This document shows, piece after piece, positions 41,406-50,019 of a stretch of DNA of 64,000 nt. The position numbers and the translations under genes are program-made. The notes below the pieces were generated by a model. The model was not told the origin of the DNA and made no database searches. It worked only from the letters and a program-made list of their open reading frames with translations. Each line of letters opens with the position of its first letter. The first letter of the stretch is position 1. The stretch comes from Brachybacterium sp. FME24 (GTDB taxonomy: Bacteria; Actinomycetota; Actinomycetes; Actinomycetales; Dermabacteraceae): positions 124,001 to 188,000 of the forward strand of contig NZ_JABUXV010000006.1 of NCBI RefSeq assembly GCF_014897705.1, given 5' to 3'.

Positions 41406-42293
41406 TCAGTTGCCGCGAAGGATCGCGAGAATCCGCAGGATCTCGATGTACAGCCACACCATGGTGGCGGCGAGGCCGAAGGCGCAGCGCCACGCGTAGT
41501 TGCGGGGAGCACCGGCGCTGGCGGCGCGCTGGACATCTTCGAAGTCCATCACCAGGCAGTACGAGGCCATGACCACGGCGAGGCCGCCGATGATCAGACC
41601 GACGACGCCTTCGCGCAGGCTGGTGCCGGAGATCAGCAGGTAGCCGATGTTGACGACACCGAAGATCAGGTACGCGATCATCGCGACCATGAAGATCTTG
41701 TTCAGGGCCGGGGAGGTGCGCAGGATCCCCATCCGGAACAGCACCAGCACGGTGCCGGCCACGGCGAGCGTGCCGAGCACGGCCTGCAGGGCGATGCCCG
41801 GGTAGATGTTCTCCATGGTCCCGCTGATGCCGCCCAGGAGCAGGCCTTCGAACCCGGCGTAGGCGAGCACGAGGACCGCTGAGGGCTGCTTCTTGAAGAT
41901 GTTGACCAGGGCGAGGACCAGACCGCCGATGAGCCCGATGAGCGTGGCGGCCCCGGCGATCAGCAGGCCGAGCTGCTGTCCCGCTTCCCCGGCGACCACG
42001 CCGAGCAGCATCGGGGTCACGGCGATGACGAACCCGACGACCACGATCAGGCCGAGGGTCGCGGTGATCGCGTTCAGGGCGTCCCGCATGGTCATGCGGC
42101 CGGTGTCCTGACCGGTCGCAGCCGGGCGGGCGTACATGGCCTCGAGCTGGTCGCCGCCCTGCTGGTCGAACCCTGAGGACCACTGGGTCCCCTGGGCCGG
42201 TCCGCCCTGCGACTGACCGAACTGGGGGGCGTTGTAGTTCCGCCCCTGCTGCACTGCCTGGTCCTGGCCGAACACGATGTTGTGGCGTGCCAT
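41406..42293 (-). CDS. Bax inhibitor-1 / YccA family membrane protein
   Basis: A protein of 295 residues. An N-terminal cytoplasmic Gln/Gly-rich segment of about 75 residues precedes seven predicted helices, starting with ITATLGLIVVVGFVIAVTPML and including FEGLLLGGISG, which is a hallmark segment of the BI-1/YbhL/YccA group. The C-terminal half has LIIGGLAVVMASYCLVMDFED and WLYIEILRILAIL. Family members conduct Ca2+/H+ or modulate membrane proteases; the actinobacterial role is undefined. The ATG at 42293 follows GAGGAG at four bases; an upstream in-frame ATG has no such signal. Confidence 0.88.
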   Translation of the reverse strand: MARHNIVFGQDQAVQQGRNYNAPQFGQSQGGPAQGTQWSSGFDQQGGDQLEAMYARPAATGQDTGRMTMRDALNAITATLGLIVVVGFVIAVTPMLLGVVAGEAGQQLGLLIAGAATLIGLIGGLVLALVNIFKKQPSAVLVLAYAGFEGLLLGGISGTMENIYPGIALQAVLGTLAVAGTVLVLFRMGILRTSPALNKIFMVAMIAYLIFGVVNIGYLLISGTSLREGVVGLIIGGLAVVMASYCLVMDFEDVQRAASAGAPRNYAWRCAFGLAATMVWLYIEILRILAILRGN

Positions 42294-42412
42294 GGCGCTC
42301 CTCACGAGAGATGGTGGGCCGACGTCGGGGTGCATGCTGGAGGGTCCCCGGCGCACCGACTCGTCCATCCTACCGGCGATTCCCGTGCCTGGGCTGGACG
42401 TGGAATCCGCTC

Positions 42413-43546
42413 TCAGCGAGCAGCGCGCAGGGCGTGATCGAGGTCCTCGATCAGGTCGTCCACGTTCTCGATGCCCACGGACAGCCGCAGCAGATCCTCG
42501 GAGATGCCTGCCCGCTCGCGCGCCTGCGGGGTCATGGCCTCATGGGTCATGGCCGACGGGCGGCAGATGAGCGACTCGACCCCGCCCAGGCTGACCGCGC
42601 AGGCGGGGTACCGCAGGGCGCGCAGGAACGCGACGCGGTCCAGCCCTGCCGCGAGCTCGAAGGAGAGCACAGCGCCGGTCCCGGTGGCCTGGGAGGCGTG
42701 GACCCGCGCCTCGTCCTCGCTGTACGAGCCCGGGTACCAGACCTCGCGGATGGCCTCGTGGCCACGCAGGAAGTCGACGATCGCGATCGCATTGTCCTGC
42801 TGGCGCTCCAGGCGCAGGGGCAGGGTCTTGATCGCCTGGATCAGTCGGAAGGACTCGCCCGGGGCCAGCACGCCGCCCTGCGCCTTCTGGGCGAGCGCGA
42901 AGGCTTCGGCGAGGTGGGGGTCGTTCGTGGTGATGGCGCCGGCGAGCAGATCCGAGTGCCCGGCGAGGTACTTGGTGGCGGACTGGACGACGACGTCGGC
43001 CCCCAGGTCGAGCGGCTTCTGCAGCACCGGCGTCATGAAGGTGTTGTCGACGATCACGAGGGCGCCGTGGCGATGGGCGAGCTCGACCAGTCGGCGCAGG
43101 TCGGTGATCCGCAGCGTGGGGTTCGCGGGGGTCTCCATGAAGATCGCCTTGGTGGCCGGCGTGAAGTCCTCGTCGGTGAGCGCGCCGAGATCGTCCACGA
43201 AGCGCCCGGTGACCCCACGGCCGGGCAGCACGAGGTCGACGAAGCGGTAGGTGCCGCCATAGACGCTGGCCGGCAGTATCACCTCATCGCCCACCGTGAG
43301 GGTGGACAGCGAGGCGGCGGTGGCGGCCATCCCGGACGCGAAGGCGAAGCCGTGGGCGGCGCCGTCGAGGGTCGCCAGGACCGTCTCCAACTGCGCCCGG
43401 GTGGGATTGGATCCACGCTGGTAGGCGTAGGCGCCGTCCTCGCTGCCGGGATCGAGCTCGAAGGTCGAGGAGAGGTGCACCGGGGGGACGACGGCTCCGT
43501 GCTCGTGGTCCCGCAGGGTATGCACGGCGGCGGTCTGGATATGCAC
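42413..43546 (-). CDS. metB: Cystathionine gamma-synthase / Cys-Met metabolism PLP enzyme
   Basis: A protein of 377 residues of the fold-type I Cys/Met PLP family. VHLSSTFELDPGSE and YQRGSNPTRAQLE are at the N-terminus, the PLP-phosphate region is FASGMAATAASL, and the cofactor lysine is in VVQSATKYLAGHSDLLAG. SLGGVESLICRPSAMTHEAM and LRLSVGIENVDDLIEDL close the protein. The sequence is most like cystathionine gamma-synthases, which join cysteine to an activated homoserine, but cystathionine lyases of this family look very similar. The start is a GTG five bases after GGAGG. I saw no SAM riboswitch in the leader. Confidence 0.88.
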   Translation of the reverse strand: MHIQTAAVHTLRDHEHGAVVPPVHLSSTFELDPGSEDGAYAYQRGSNPTRAQLETVLATLDGAAHGFAFASGMAATAASLSTLTVGDEVILPASVYGGTYRFVDLVLPGRGVTGRFVDDLGALTDEDFTPATKAIFMETPANPTLRITDLRRLVELAHRHGALVIVDNTFMTPVLQKPLDLGADVVVQSATKYLAGHSDLLAGAITTNDPHLAEAFALAQKAQGGVLAPGESFRLIQAIKTLPLRLERQQDNAIAIVDFLRGHEAIREVWYPGSYSEDEARVHASQATGTGAVLSFELAAGLDRVAFLRALRYPACAVSLGGVESLICRPSAMTHEAMTPQARERAGISEDLLRLSVGIENVDDLIEDLDHALRAAR

Positions 43547-43681
43547 GGGGCCTCCACGAGGGTCGGGTCGATGACTCAGCTTCCGATTCCACCCTAGCCA
43601 CCGGGCACGTCGACTCCGGAGCGGGATGACCGTGTGTGACGCGCCGCAGAATCCAGGCCCGGCTGCACCCGCGGAGCCTGC

Positions 43682-43716
43682 AGGCCCCCAGGCCCCCAGG
43701 CCCGCAGGCCCGAAGG
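43682..43716. repeat. 8-bp tandem repeat, four copies
   Basis: AGGCCCCC occurs twice, followed by AGGCCCGC and AGGCCCGA, in the intergenic space between the MFS and cystathionine synthase genes. Confidence 0.7.
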
Positions 43717-43723
43717 CTCGTGA

Positions 43724-45031
43724 TCAGACGCTCGCGGGCACCGCGGGGATCGAGCCGGTGGTCGCGAGCTCGTTGCTGTCCAGCACAGCCAGGGTGCGGC
43801 GAGCTCGGACACGCAGGGCCACCAGGGTCGCGACGACCATCGCGAACCCGGTGCTCGCCAGCACGATCGCGACGATCATCGGGGCCTCGTAGCCGAAGCC
43901 GGCGGCGATCACCGCGCCGCCGAGGGTCGCGCCCAGGGCGTTGGCGACGTTGAACGCGGCCTGGTTCATCGATGCCCCGAGCAGCTCGGAGCGGTGGGCG
44001 ATGCGGATCATCCAGGTCTGCATCGCCGGGCTCAGCGAGGAGTTGACCAGGTTCACCACGAAGAAGCCGACCACGAGGGCGGTGAACGAGCTGTGGGCGA
44101 CCAGGAAGAGTGCCACCAGCGCCGTGATGTACAGCGGGAAGCCGATCAGCAGGGTGCCGTTCAGGGAGCGGTCGGTGGTCACGCCACCGATGACGTTGCC
44201 GATGGTCATCCCCAGTCCTGCGGCGGCCAGCACCCATGGGACGGCGCTGGCGGGGGCGCCCGTGACCTCGGTGGTGATGTCCGCGATGTAGCTGAAGACC
44301 GCGAAGGCGCCGGAGAAGCCGATCGCGGCGATGCCGATGACGATCCACAGCTGGAGCCGGCGCAGCGCGACCAGCTCGTCGAGCATGCGGCGACCCTCGA
44401 CCTTCTCCTGCCGGGGAACGGTGAGGTACAGAGCCGCCACGGTGACCAGGAAGACCCCGGTCAGCAGCAGGTAGACGGAGCGCCAGCCGGCGGCCTGTCC
44501 GACGGCGGTCAGGATGGGCACGCCGATGAGGTTGGCCACGGTGAGCCCGGACAGGGCCAGAGCCGTGCCCTTGCCCTGGCTCCCGGGCCCCATCAGCGAG
44601 GCGGCGAGCAGGGAGGCGACACCGAAGTAGGCGCCGTGGGGAATGCCGGCGAGGAAGCGGGCGAACACCGTGAGCTCGAAGGTGGGCATCACCGCGGACA
44701 GCAAGGTGCCCGCCGCGAGGGCGACGGCGAGCGCGACGATCATCGAGGAGCGGCTCCAGCGCACCGAGAGCAGGGCGAGCGCGGGGGCTCCCACCACCAC
44801 GCCGAGGGCGTAGGCGGTGATGGCGAGACCTGCGTGGGCGATGCCCGTCTCCGGGTCGGAGGCCATGACCTCGGGCATCAGGCCGTGCGCGATGCCGGGC
44901 AGCAGGCCCATCGAGACGAACTCGGAGCCGCCGATGCCGAAGCCACCCAGGGCGATGGCGAACAGCGCCAACCGGCGGCGGGCAGGGGTCAGAGGCGGGG
45001 AAGCGGTGCGGGTGTCGTCGACAGTGGTCAT
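43724..45031 (-). CDS. MFS transporter, DHA1-type (sugar or drug efflux)
   Basis: A protein of 435 residues with 12 predicted helices in two halves. The AraJ/chloramphenicol-exporter-like start ALFAIALGGFGIGGSEFVSM, LARFLAGIPHGAYFGVASLL and the proline/glycine-rich fifth helix (GLTVANLIGVPILTAVGQ) point to the DHA1 family of proton-driven exporters of sugars, arabinose or drugs. The ATG has GAGGAA five bases upstream. A sigma-70-like promoter (TTGACG, 18 bases, TTATCC) lies at 45121-45092 with an inverted repeat in its spacer. The divergent ROK regulator gene is 190 bases away, so sugar-responsive repression is likely. Confidence 0.88.
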   Translation of the reverse strand: MTTVDDTRTASPPLTPARRRLALFAIALGGFGIGGSEFVSMGLLPGIAHGLMPEVMASDPETGIAHAGLAITAYALGVVVGAPALALLSVRWSRSSMIVALAVALAAGTLLSAVMPTFELTVFARFLAGIPHGAYFGVASLLAASLMGPGSQGKGTALALSGLTVANLIGVPILTAVGQAAGWRSVYLLLTGVFLVTVAALYLTVPRQEKVEGRRMLDELVALRRLQLWIVIGIAAIGFSGAFAVFSYIADITTEVTGAPASAVPWVLAAAGLGMTIGNVIGGVTTDRSLNGTLLIGFPLYITALVALFLVAHSSFTALVVGFFVVNLVNSSLSPAMQTWMIRIAHRSELLGASMNQAAFNVANALGATLGGAVIAAGFGYEAPMIVAIVLASTGFAMVVATLVALRVRARRTLAVLDSNELATTGSIPAVPASV

Positions 45032-45091
45032 CAGGGTTCCTCGACGTTCGGGAGCGGGAAGGTGCAGGCGGGCTCCATCGACCCAGCACCA

Positions 45092-45121
45092 GGATAAGCA
45101 AACGCTGTTGCGTTACGTCAA
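45092..45121 (-). promoter_or_regulatory. Promoter of the MFS gene
   Basis: On the minus strand TTGACG (45121-45116) is followed by an 18-base spacer and TTATCC (45097-45092), about 60 bases before the MFS start. It is the clearest -35/-10 pair I found in the window. Confidence 0.5.
45101..45114. promoter_or_regulatory. Candidate ROK operator inside the MFS promoter
   Basis: AACGC at 45101-45105 and GCGTT at 45110-45114 form a perfect inverted repeat with a 4-base centre, lying between the -35 and -10 boxes of the MFS promoter. The ROK regulator gene starts about 110 bases away on the other strand. Confidence 0.45.
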
Positions 45122-45220
45122 GGGGGTGGGTGGGTCGATCCGCGTCACACCGGGTCGCGCCGTCGACGCCTCCGCGACGCGGAACGCTGCGTCGCCGGGC
45201 CCCGTGCGAAGATGACCGGC

Positions 45221-46312
45221 GTGAGACCGACCAGCCCTCTGGACCGCGTAGCGGGTGCGCACGACGCCGCCGTCCTCGCCGTCGCGCGCCGGGGCGACCC
45301 CGTCTCCCGGGCAGACGTCGCGCAGGCCCTGCAGGTCACCCCTCAGGCCGTCTCCAAGATCCTGGGCCGCCTGATGGACCGCGGGTTGGTGGCGGAGGCC
45401 GGCACGATCGTCTCGGGACCTGGCAAGCCCACCACCTTGTACCGGATCGTCCCCTCGTCCCGGCGCGCGATCGGCCTGCACCTGACCCGCTCACGGGTGC
45501 ACGGCGTGGTGGTCGATCTCACCGGCGAGATCCTGGAACGGCGAGAGCTCGAGACCGGCCACCTGCAGCCCGTGCCGGAACTGATCGCGACCCTCGCCGC
45601 CGAGGCCCGCGAGCTGGCCGTCGTCGGTCCCGGCGAGCTGCTCGGTGCCGGCCTCGGGATGCCGGGGCCGGTGGACTGGACCGAGGGGGTCTACCGCGGT
45701 TCCTCCGAGCCGGACCCGTGGCGCGGCACCCCGATCCGGCATCTCCTGGCCGAGGAGCTCGGACTCCCGGTCCTGCTGGATCACGACTCCCGCGCCGCCC
45801 TGGTCGGCGAGACCTGGTCCGAACCGGGGCTGCTGCGCAACACGGCGCTGGTGCTGGTGGAGGACGGCCTGGGCGCGAGCCTGTGCCTGGACGGCGTGAT
45901 CGTGCGCGGAGCGCACTCGCACGCCGGCGAAGCCGGGCACACGGTCGTGCGGATGGGCGGGACCCCCTGCTCCTGCGGACGGTTCGGCTGCGCGCAGGCC
46001 GAATACCAGGCCGCATTGGACGACGGCGATGCGGAGCTCGCCGCCCAGGTGCTGGCGACAGTGGTGCTCAACCTCGTGCGCCTGGTGGATGTGGATCGCG
46101 TGGTCCTCGGCGGGCGCACGGTGTACGCCCACCACGCGCGGTCGATGGAGGCGATCCGCCGGGCACTCACACAGAGCCTGCAGGCAGAACCATGGATCCA
46201 CGTCGAGGTGATGCTCTCCACTCGCGGCACCGACCTGATCGCCGTCGGCGCCGCCTGCGAGGTCCTCACGCACGAGTACGGACTGCCTCAGGCCCTCGTC
46301 GGCCCGGAGTGA
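45221..46312 (+). CDS. ROK family transcriptional regulator
   Basis: A protein of 363 residues. The N-terminal winged helix (VSRADVAQALQVTPQAVSKI, LMDRGLVAEAG) binds DNA, and the rest is a ROK sugar-binding domain with GAGLGMPGPVDW, LLDHDSRAALVGE, GEAGHTVVRMGG and the zinc motif CSCGRFGCAQAE. The sugar-kinase phosphate loop is not well preserved, as expected for a regulator. GTG at 45221 lies 7 bases after GAAGAT, a weak -10 box; an ATG three codons upstream is the alternative. Divergence from the MFS gene, with an operator-like site between them, suggests it represses that exporter in response to a sugar. Confidence 0.88.
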   Translation: MRPTSPLDRVAGAHDAAVLAVARRGDPVSRADVAQALQVTPQAVSKILGRLMDRGLVAEAGTIVSGPGKPTTLYRIVPSSRRAIGLHLTRSRVHGVVVDLTGEILERRELETGHLQPVPELIATLAAEARELAVVGPGELLGAGLGMPGPVDWTEGVYRGSSEPDPWRGTPIRHLLAEELGLPVLLDHDSRAALVGETWSEPGLLRNTALVLVEDGLGASLCLDGVIVRGAHSHAGEAGHTVVRMGGTPCSCGRFGCAQAEYQAALDDGDAELAAQVLATVVLNLVRLVDVDRVVLGGRTVYAHHARSMEAIRRALTQSLQAEPWIHVEVMLSTRGTDLIAVGAACEVLTHEYGLPQALVGPE

Positions 46313-46330
46313 GCTGACTGAACGGGCCCC

Positions 46331-47074
46331 TCAGGCACGAGCACCGAAGATCGCCGAGCCGACCCGCACGATCGTCGCTCCCTCCTCGACAGCGATCTCG
46401 AGGTCGCCGCTCATCCCCATCGACAGGTGGACGAGCTCCGGCACGTCGAGCTGCTCACGCGCCTGGTCCCGCAGCTCTCGGAGGCCGTGCAGGGAGGCTC
46501 GGACCGTCTCGTCGTCACTGGTGTTCGCGCCGATGGTCATCAGGCCGACCGGTCGAAGGGATCCGCTCGCGCGCAACCGCTCCATGATCGGACCGAGGGC
46601 CTCGAGGGTCGGCGCGAAACCGCCCTTGGACTCCTCGCCGGAGGTGTTGACCTGCACGAGCACCTCGCGCACGAGCCCCGCCGTCGCGGCCCGGCGCTCG
46701 AGGGCGTCGGCGATGTCCGCGCGGTCCACGCTGTGGATCATCTCCGCGAAAGCAACCACGTCGCGGGCCTTGTTGGTCTGCAGGCGGCCGATGAAGTGAC
46801 GGGGCACCCCGTTGTCCACCAGCAGCGGATCGGAGTGCTTGGCGATCTCCTGTGCACGGTTCTCCCCCACCGCGATCCGTCGATCCCGCGCGCGCAGCAG
46901 GTCGACCACCGTGGCGATCTCCTGGGGGGTGCGGGTCTTGGTGGCCAGCAGCATCGTGATCTCGCGGCCGTCGCGACCTGACCGCTGGGCGGCGGCATCG
47001 AGGCGGGCGAGAACCCCGTCCAGACGTGCGGCGAGCGGGTCGGAGGCGGAGGAAGTCCGGGAAGTCTCGTGCAT
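46331..47074 (-). CDS. YggS family PLP homeostasis protein
   Basis: A protein of 247 residues with an alanine-racemase-type barrel. The PLP lysine is in LLATKTRTPQE. IAVGENRAQEI, RHFIGRLQTNKAR, VLVQVNTSGEESKGG, GLMTIGA and LSMGMSGDLEIAVEEG are all YggS/PLPBP hallmarks. Members bind PLP without known enzymatic activity and keep vitamin B6 and amino acid pools balanced. The second of two close ATGs is chosen because CACAAT lies 7 bases upstream; the first, three codons earlier, is possible. In many bacteria yggS sits in the ftsZ region, but here it lies beside a tRNA gene. Confidence 0.92.
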   Translation of the reverse strand: MHETSRTSSASDPLAARLDGVLARLDAAAQRSGRDGREITMLLATKTRTPQEIATVVDLLRARDRRIAVGENRAQEIAKHSDPLLVDNGVPRHFIGRLQTNKARDVVAFAEMIHSVDRADIADALERRAATAGLVREVLVQVNTSGEESKGGFAPTLEALGPIMERLRASGSLRPVGLMTIGANTSDDETVRASLHGLRELRDQAREQLDVPELVHLSMGMSGDLEIAVEEGATIVRVGSAIFGARA

Positions 47075-47130
47075 GCCCTCCATTGTGGCCCGAGCACGGC
47101 GGCTCGAGCGCAGTGAGCCAGGCGTCCGCG

Positions 47131-47204
47131 TGCCCCCAGCGGGACTCGAACCCGCACTGTGCCGCTTTTAAGGCGGCCGCCTCTGCCGATTGGGCTATGG
47201 GGGC
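47131..47204 (-). tRNA. tRNA with anticodon UAA (Leu by anticodon) in a class I, short-variable-loop structure
   Basis: The minus strand folds as a cloverleaf. The acceptor is GCCCCCA/TGGGGGC, the D arm contains AATCGG, the anticodon stem is GCCGC/GCGGC around loop CTTAAAA (anticodon TAA), the variable loop is the 5-base ACAGT, and the T arm is GCGGG TTCGAGT CCCGC. The discriminator is A and no CCA is encoded. Bacterial tRNA-Leu normally has a long variable arm, so the UAA anticodon on a class I body is unusual. Confidence 0.85.
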
Positions 47205-47262
47205 GAGCTGCCGGGCCCACGCACCCTGTGCGGACCCTGCGACCCGCGCAGCTGGTTCACCC

Positions 47263-47268
47263 TATGCT
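47263..47268 (+). promoter_or_regulatory. Putative -10 box upstream of the XPB-like accessory gene
   Basis: TATGCT lies 10 bases before the ATG at 47279, leaving only a few bases of leader. Confidence 0.4.
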
Positions 47269-47278
47269 GGTTCCCACC

Positions 47279-49441
47279 ATGACCGCTGTGATCCGGTCCC
47301 TTGCGGACTCTCTGCGACGGTTCGGCGACGACCGCCTGGAGGCTCTGCTCGTCGCCCGACCGGATCTCTCCTCGCCCCCACCCAAGGGGCTGGGCCCGCT
47401 CGCGGCCCGCGCCGCCGGTGCCACCTCGGCCCGCGGTGCGCTCGGCGCACTGACGCTGCCGGAGCTGCATCTGGTCGAAGCGCTCGCCGTGCTCGAGGAC
47501 GGCGCCTCCCCGAGCGCGCTCGCCGAGGCAGTCTCCTGCGATCCCGCGACGATCTCTCCCTCGCTCGAACGACTCACCACGCTCGCCGTCCTCTGGGGCG
47601 AGGACGAACTTCATCTGATCCGACCGTTGCGCGAGGGATTGCGCGCTCCTGCAGGTCTCGCCCCCGCGGCCCCGGAGGACCCCTCCGCAGCGGACGCGGA
47701 ACGCCGGGTGGCCGCGGCCGCCGAGACCATGCCCGAGGTGCTCGAGGCTCTGGCCTGGGGTCCGGCCGCTGTGGAGGGCCGAGGACGCCTCGCGGCGGCC
47801 CTGCTGGGGGCCGGGATCGTCGCGGCGGATGACGACGGCGCCCTGCGCATCCCCCGATCTGTCCATCTGGCCCTGCGCGGCTCTCGCGTGCGCCGCAGCC
47901 ACGCCGCGCAGCGCCCCACCCCGGACGGGCCCGAGGTCACCGAACGGATCCCGGGGTCCCGCTCCGCGCAGGCGGTCGAGCGGGCCTTCGACGCGCTTCG
48001 GCTGCTGGGCACCGTGCGCAGCTTCGACGAGGACCCGCCCGGGGTGCTGCGCCGCGGCGGTCTCCCGCAACGCGATCTGCGACGGCTCGCGGACCGCGCC
48101 GACACCCCCCTGCTGACCTACGCGACCGTTCTGCAGTCCGCCTGGCAGGCCGGATTGATCGGTCACGACGGCCAGGAGTGGCATCCCACCCGCGACTGGG
48201 ACGCCCACCGCCTGCAGCCCGCCGAGCAGCGCTGGGCCGAGCTCGTACTGGCCTGGGCACGAGGCCACCATCTCGCCGCGGTCGTCGGCACCCCGGACTC
48301 CTCCGGCACCGGGCGCTCGCTGCTGTCGGACCTCACCCGGCGTGACGGCGTGCGAACCCGCCGTGGAAGCCTGCTGCGCACCCTGCGCACCTGCCCCGGT
48401 GTCGCGGCCACGCAGGAGTCCCTCGCACTCTCGCTGGCCTGGGCCTTCCCTCTGGTCCCCGCCGAGGTGATCGACGAGGAGACGGCGGCGCTGCTGCTGG
48501 AGGGCGAGGCCCTCGGGGTGCTCGACAGCGGCGCCCTGACCGTGCTCGGCCACGCGCTGGTGCTGGCACTCGACGAGGACATCACCCAGGCCGATGCCCG
48601 TCTGGCCGGAGCCCTGCGCGAGGCGGCCCCGGCACCGGTGGACGAGGTGCTGCTGGATGCCGACCTCACCGTGGTCATCCCCGGTCGCCCCTCCGAACGC
48701 CTGCTCGTGTTGCTGGACTGGGCCGAGGTCGTCTCCCGGGGAGGTGCCCTCACGCTGCGGTTCAGTGCCGCCTCCGTGCGGCGTGCACTCGGTGCCGGAC
48801 GGGACGGCGACGCCCTGCTGGCACTGCTGGAGGAGGTCTCCCGCTCCCCGGTCCCGCAGGGGCTGACCTACCTGCTGCGCGACGAGCAGCGTCGCCACGG
48901 CCGGGTCCAGGTCTCCCGCGCGACCACGGTGCTGACCGCGGAGGCCGAGGTGCTGGATCTGCTGCAGGTCGCCCCGGAAGCCTCGGCCCTGTCCCTGCGT
49001 CGCCTGGCCCCGACGGTCGCCGTGACCCTCTCGGATCCCGGATTCGCGCTGCAGGTCGCCCGACAGGCGGGCCTCTCCCCGCAGGCCGTCGGCCCCGACG
49101 GACGCACCGCCGGGGCGGAGCTCGCCCACTCACTGCCCGGTGGCCCCGTCGATCCCGACCTGGTGACGGTCGGTGGCCCGGAGCTGCGTCTCCCAGCGGC
49201 CGAGGCAGTGGCTCGGATCCGCGCGGCGGAGGACGGCGCCGCCGACCTCTCGGTCACCGATCGGCTGCTGGACGCGATCGCCCAGGGCAGCGAGATCGCC
49301 CTGGGGATCGTGGACGGGCGGGGCGGCGTGGTCGTCAAGCAGGCCCGTCCAGTCTCCCTCGAGGGCGGCCGTCTGCGGGCCCGAGAAGCGGGCCGCAGCG
49401 AGGAGTTCACCGTGCTCGTGCATCGGGTGACTCTCGGCTGA
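47279..49441 (+). CDS. Helicase-associated (XPB/Ssl2-like, Helicase_C_3) protein
   Basis: A protein of 720 residues, Leu/Ala/Arg-rich, with repeated winged-helix-like segments (LEAAVSCDPATISPSLERL-type arrangement near residue 80; GLPQRDLRRLADRADTPLL near 260). The C-terminal region (LLDADLTVVIPGRPSERLLV, ATTVLTAEAEVLDLL) matches the Helicase_C_3/XPB-Ssl2-like domain of actinobacterial proteins. There is no Walker A or DEAD motif, so it is not itself an ATPase. The XPB-type helicase gene at 52919 is 3.5 kb downstream. The two families often lie close together in actinobacteria and presumably work in the same DNA repair or transcription-coupled process. The ATG lies 10 bases after TATGCT. Confidence 0.8.
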   Translation: MTAVIRSLADSLRRFGDDRLEALLVARPDLSSPPPKGLGPLAARAAGATSARGALGALTLPELHLVEALAVLEDGASPSALAEAVSCDPATISPSLERLTTLAVLWGEDELHLIRPLREGLRAPAGLAPAAPEDPSAADAERRVAAAAETMPEVLEALAWGPAAVEGRGRLAAALLGAGIVAADDDGALRIPRSVHLALRGSRVRRSHAAQRPTPDGPEVTERIPGSRSAQAVERAFDALRLLGTVRSFDEDPPGVLRRGGLPQRDLRRLADRADTPLLTYATVLQSAWQAGLIGHDGQEWHPTRDWDAHRLQPAEQRWAELVLAWARGHHLAAVVGTPDSSGTGRSLLSDLTRRDGVRTRRGSLLRTLRTCPGVAATQESLALSLAWAFPLVPAEVIDEETAALLLEGEALGVLDSGALTVLGHALVLALDEDITQADARLAGALREAAPAPVDEVLLDADLTVVIPGRPSERLLVLLDWAEVVSRGGALTLRFSAASVRRALGAGRDGDALLALLEEVSRSPVPQGLTYLLRDEQRRHGRVQVSRATTVLTAEAEVLDLLQVAPEASALSLRRLAPTVAVTLSDPGFALQVARQAGLSPQAVGPDGRTAGAELAHSLPGGPVDPDLVTVGGPELRLPAAEAVARIRAAEDGAADLSVTDRLLDAIAQGSEIALGIVDGRGGVVVKQARPVSLEGGRLRAREAGRSEEFTVLVHRVTLG

Positions 49442-49448
49442 GACGCCA

Positions 49449-49464
49449 CCGATGCGCGCATCGG
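49449..49464 (+). terminator. Short hairpin after the XPB-like accessory gene
   Basis: CCGATGC, a 2-base centre and GCATCGG form a perfect palindrome that begins eight bases after the stop codon. No T tract follows. Confidence 0.4.
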
Positions 49465-49612
49465 GCACGCCATGGGCAGTCCTCCCCATCGCCATACAGG
49501 GTTCTCCCATGGTTATGCTTTCCCACGGCGCTGAGCGGATAGGACCCGCGGCGTTCACCGAGTACACGCTCAGGGGACTCAACCCGCAGGAACCTCGAAG
49601 GGGACCACCACC

Positions 49613-49897
49613 ATGACCAACCAGAACTTCAACGCCGCTGCTCCCAGCGCGCAGGCACCCGTGTCCAAGACCAAGTGGATCGTGCAGCTCGTGGTGTCGG
49701 TCCTCTGCTTCTTCAACATCATCACGATCGTCCTCGCGATCCTCGGCCTGACCAAGGCCGATACTGATCTTGCGGCCGCGAACAAATTCTACAAGTGGGG
49801 ATGGATCGCCTACATCATCTGGGTGGTGCTGGTCATCGGCCTCAACGTCATCCTGCTGCTCACGGGCGCCTTCTCGGCGAGCTTCGAGACCTACTGA
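49613..49897 (+). CDS. Small two-helix membrane protein (CD225/DUF4190-like)
   Basis: A protein of 94 residues: a polar Asn/Ala/Gln-rich N-terminus of about 20 residues, then two helices (IVQLVVSVLCFFNIITIVLA and IAYIIWVVLVIGLNVILLL) joined by a short loop (LTKADTDLAAANKFYKW). The arrangement resembles dispanin/CD225 and DUF4190 proteins, which are found next to many unrelated genes. The ATG follows GAAGGGG. A strong inverted repeat follows downstream, so it is probably a single-gene unit. The function is unknown. Confidence 0.7.
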   Translation: MTNQNFNAAAPSAQAPVSKTKWIVQLVVSVLCFFNIITIVLAILGLTKADTDLAAANKFYKWGWIAYIIWVVLVIGLNVILLLTGAFSASFETY

Positions 49898-49942
49898 TCA
49901 TCGCATCGGCGCGCTGAGGGATCAGTTCCCGAAGCTGTCGAA

Positions 49943-49979
49943 GCAGAAGGCCCGGACCGATATGGTCCGGGCCTTCTGC
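49943..49979. terminator. Strong bidirectional hairpin between convergent genes
   Basis: A perfect 16-bp stem (49943-49958 with 49964-49979) encloses a 5-base GATAT loop. It lies between the small membrane protein gene and gnd, which converge here. It is the longest perfect stem I found in the window. Confidence 0.75.
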
Positions 49980-50019
49980 GCGTCAGGTACGGGTGTCAGG
50001 TCACCCGCACCGGCGGTGA

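Noticed and set aside
43547..43723. Possible SAM riboswitch upstream of cystathionine gamma-synthase.
   Set aside because: No recognisable SAM aptamer core; the stretch mostly holds an 8-bp tandem repeat and a short leader.
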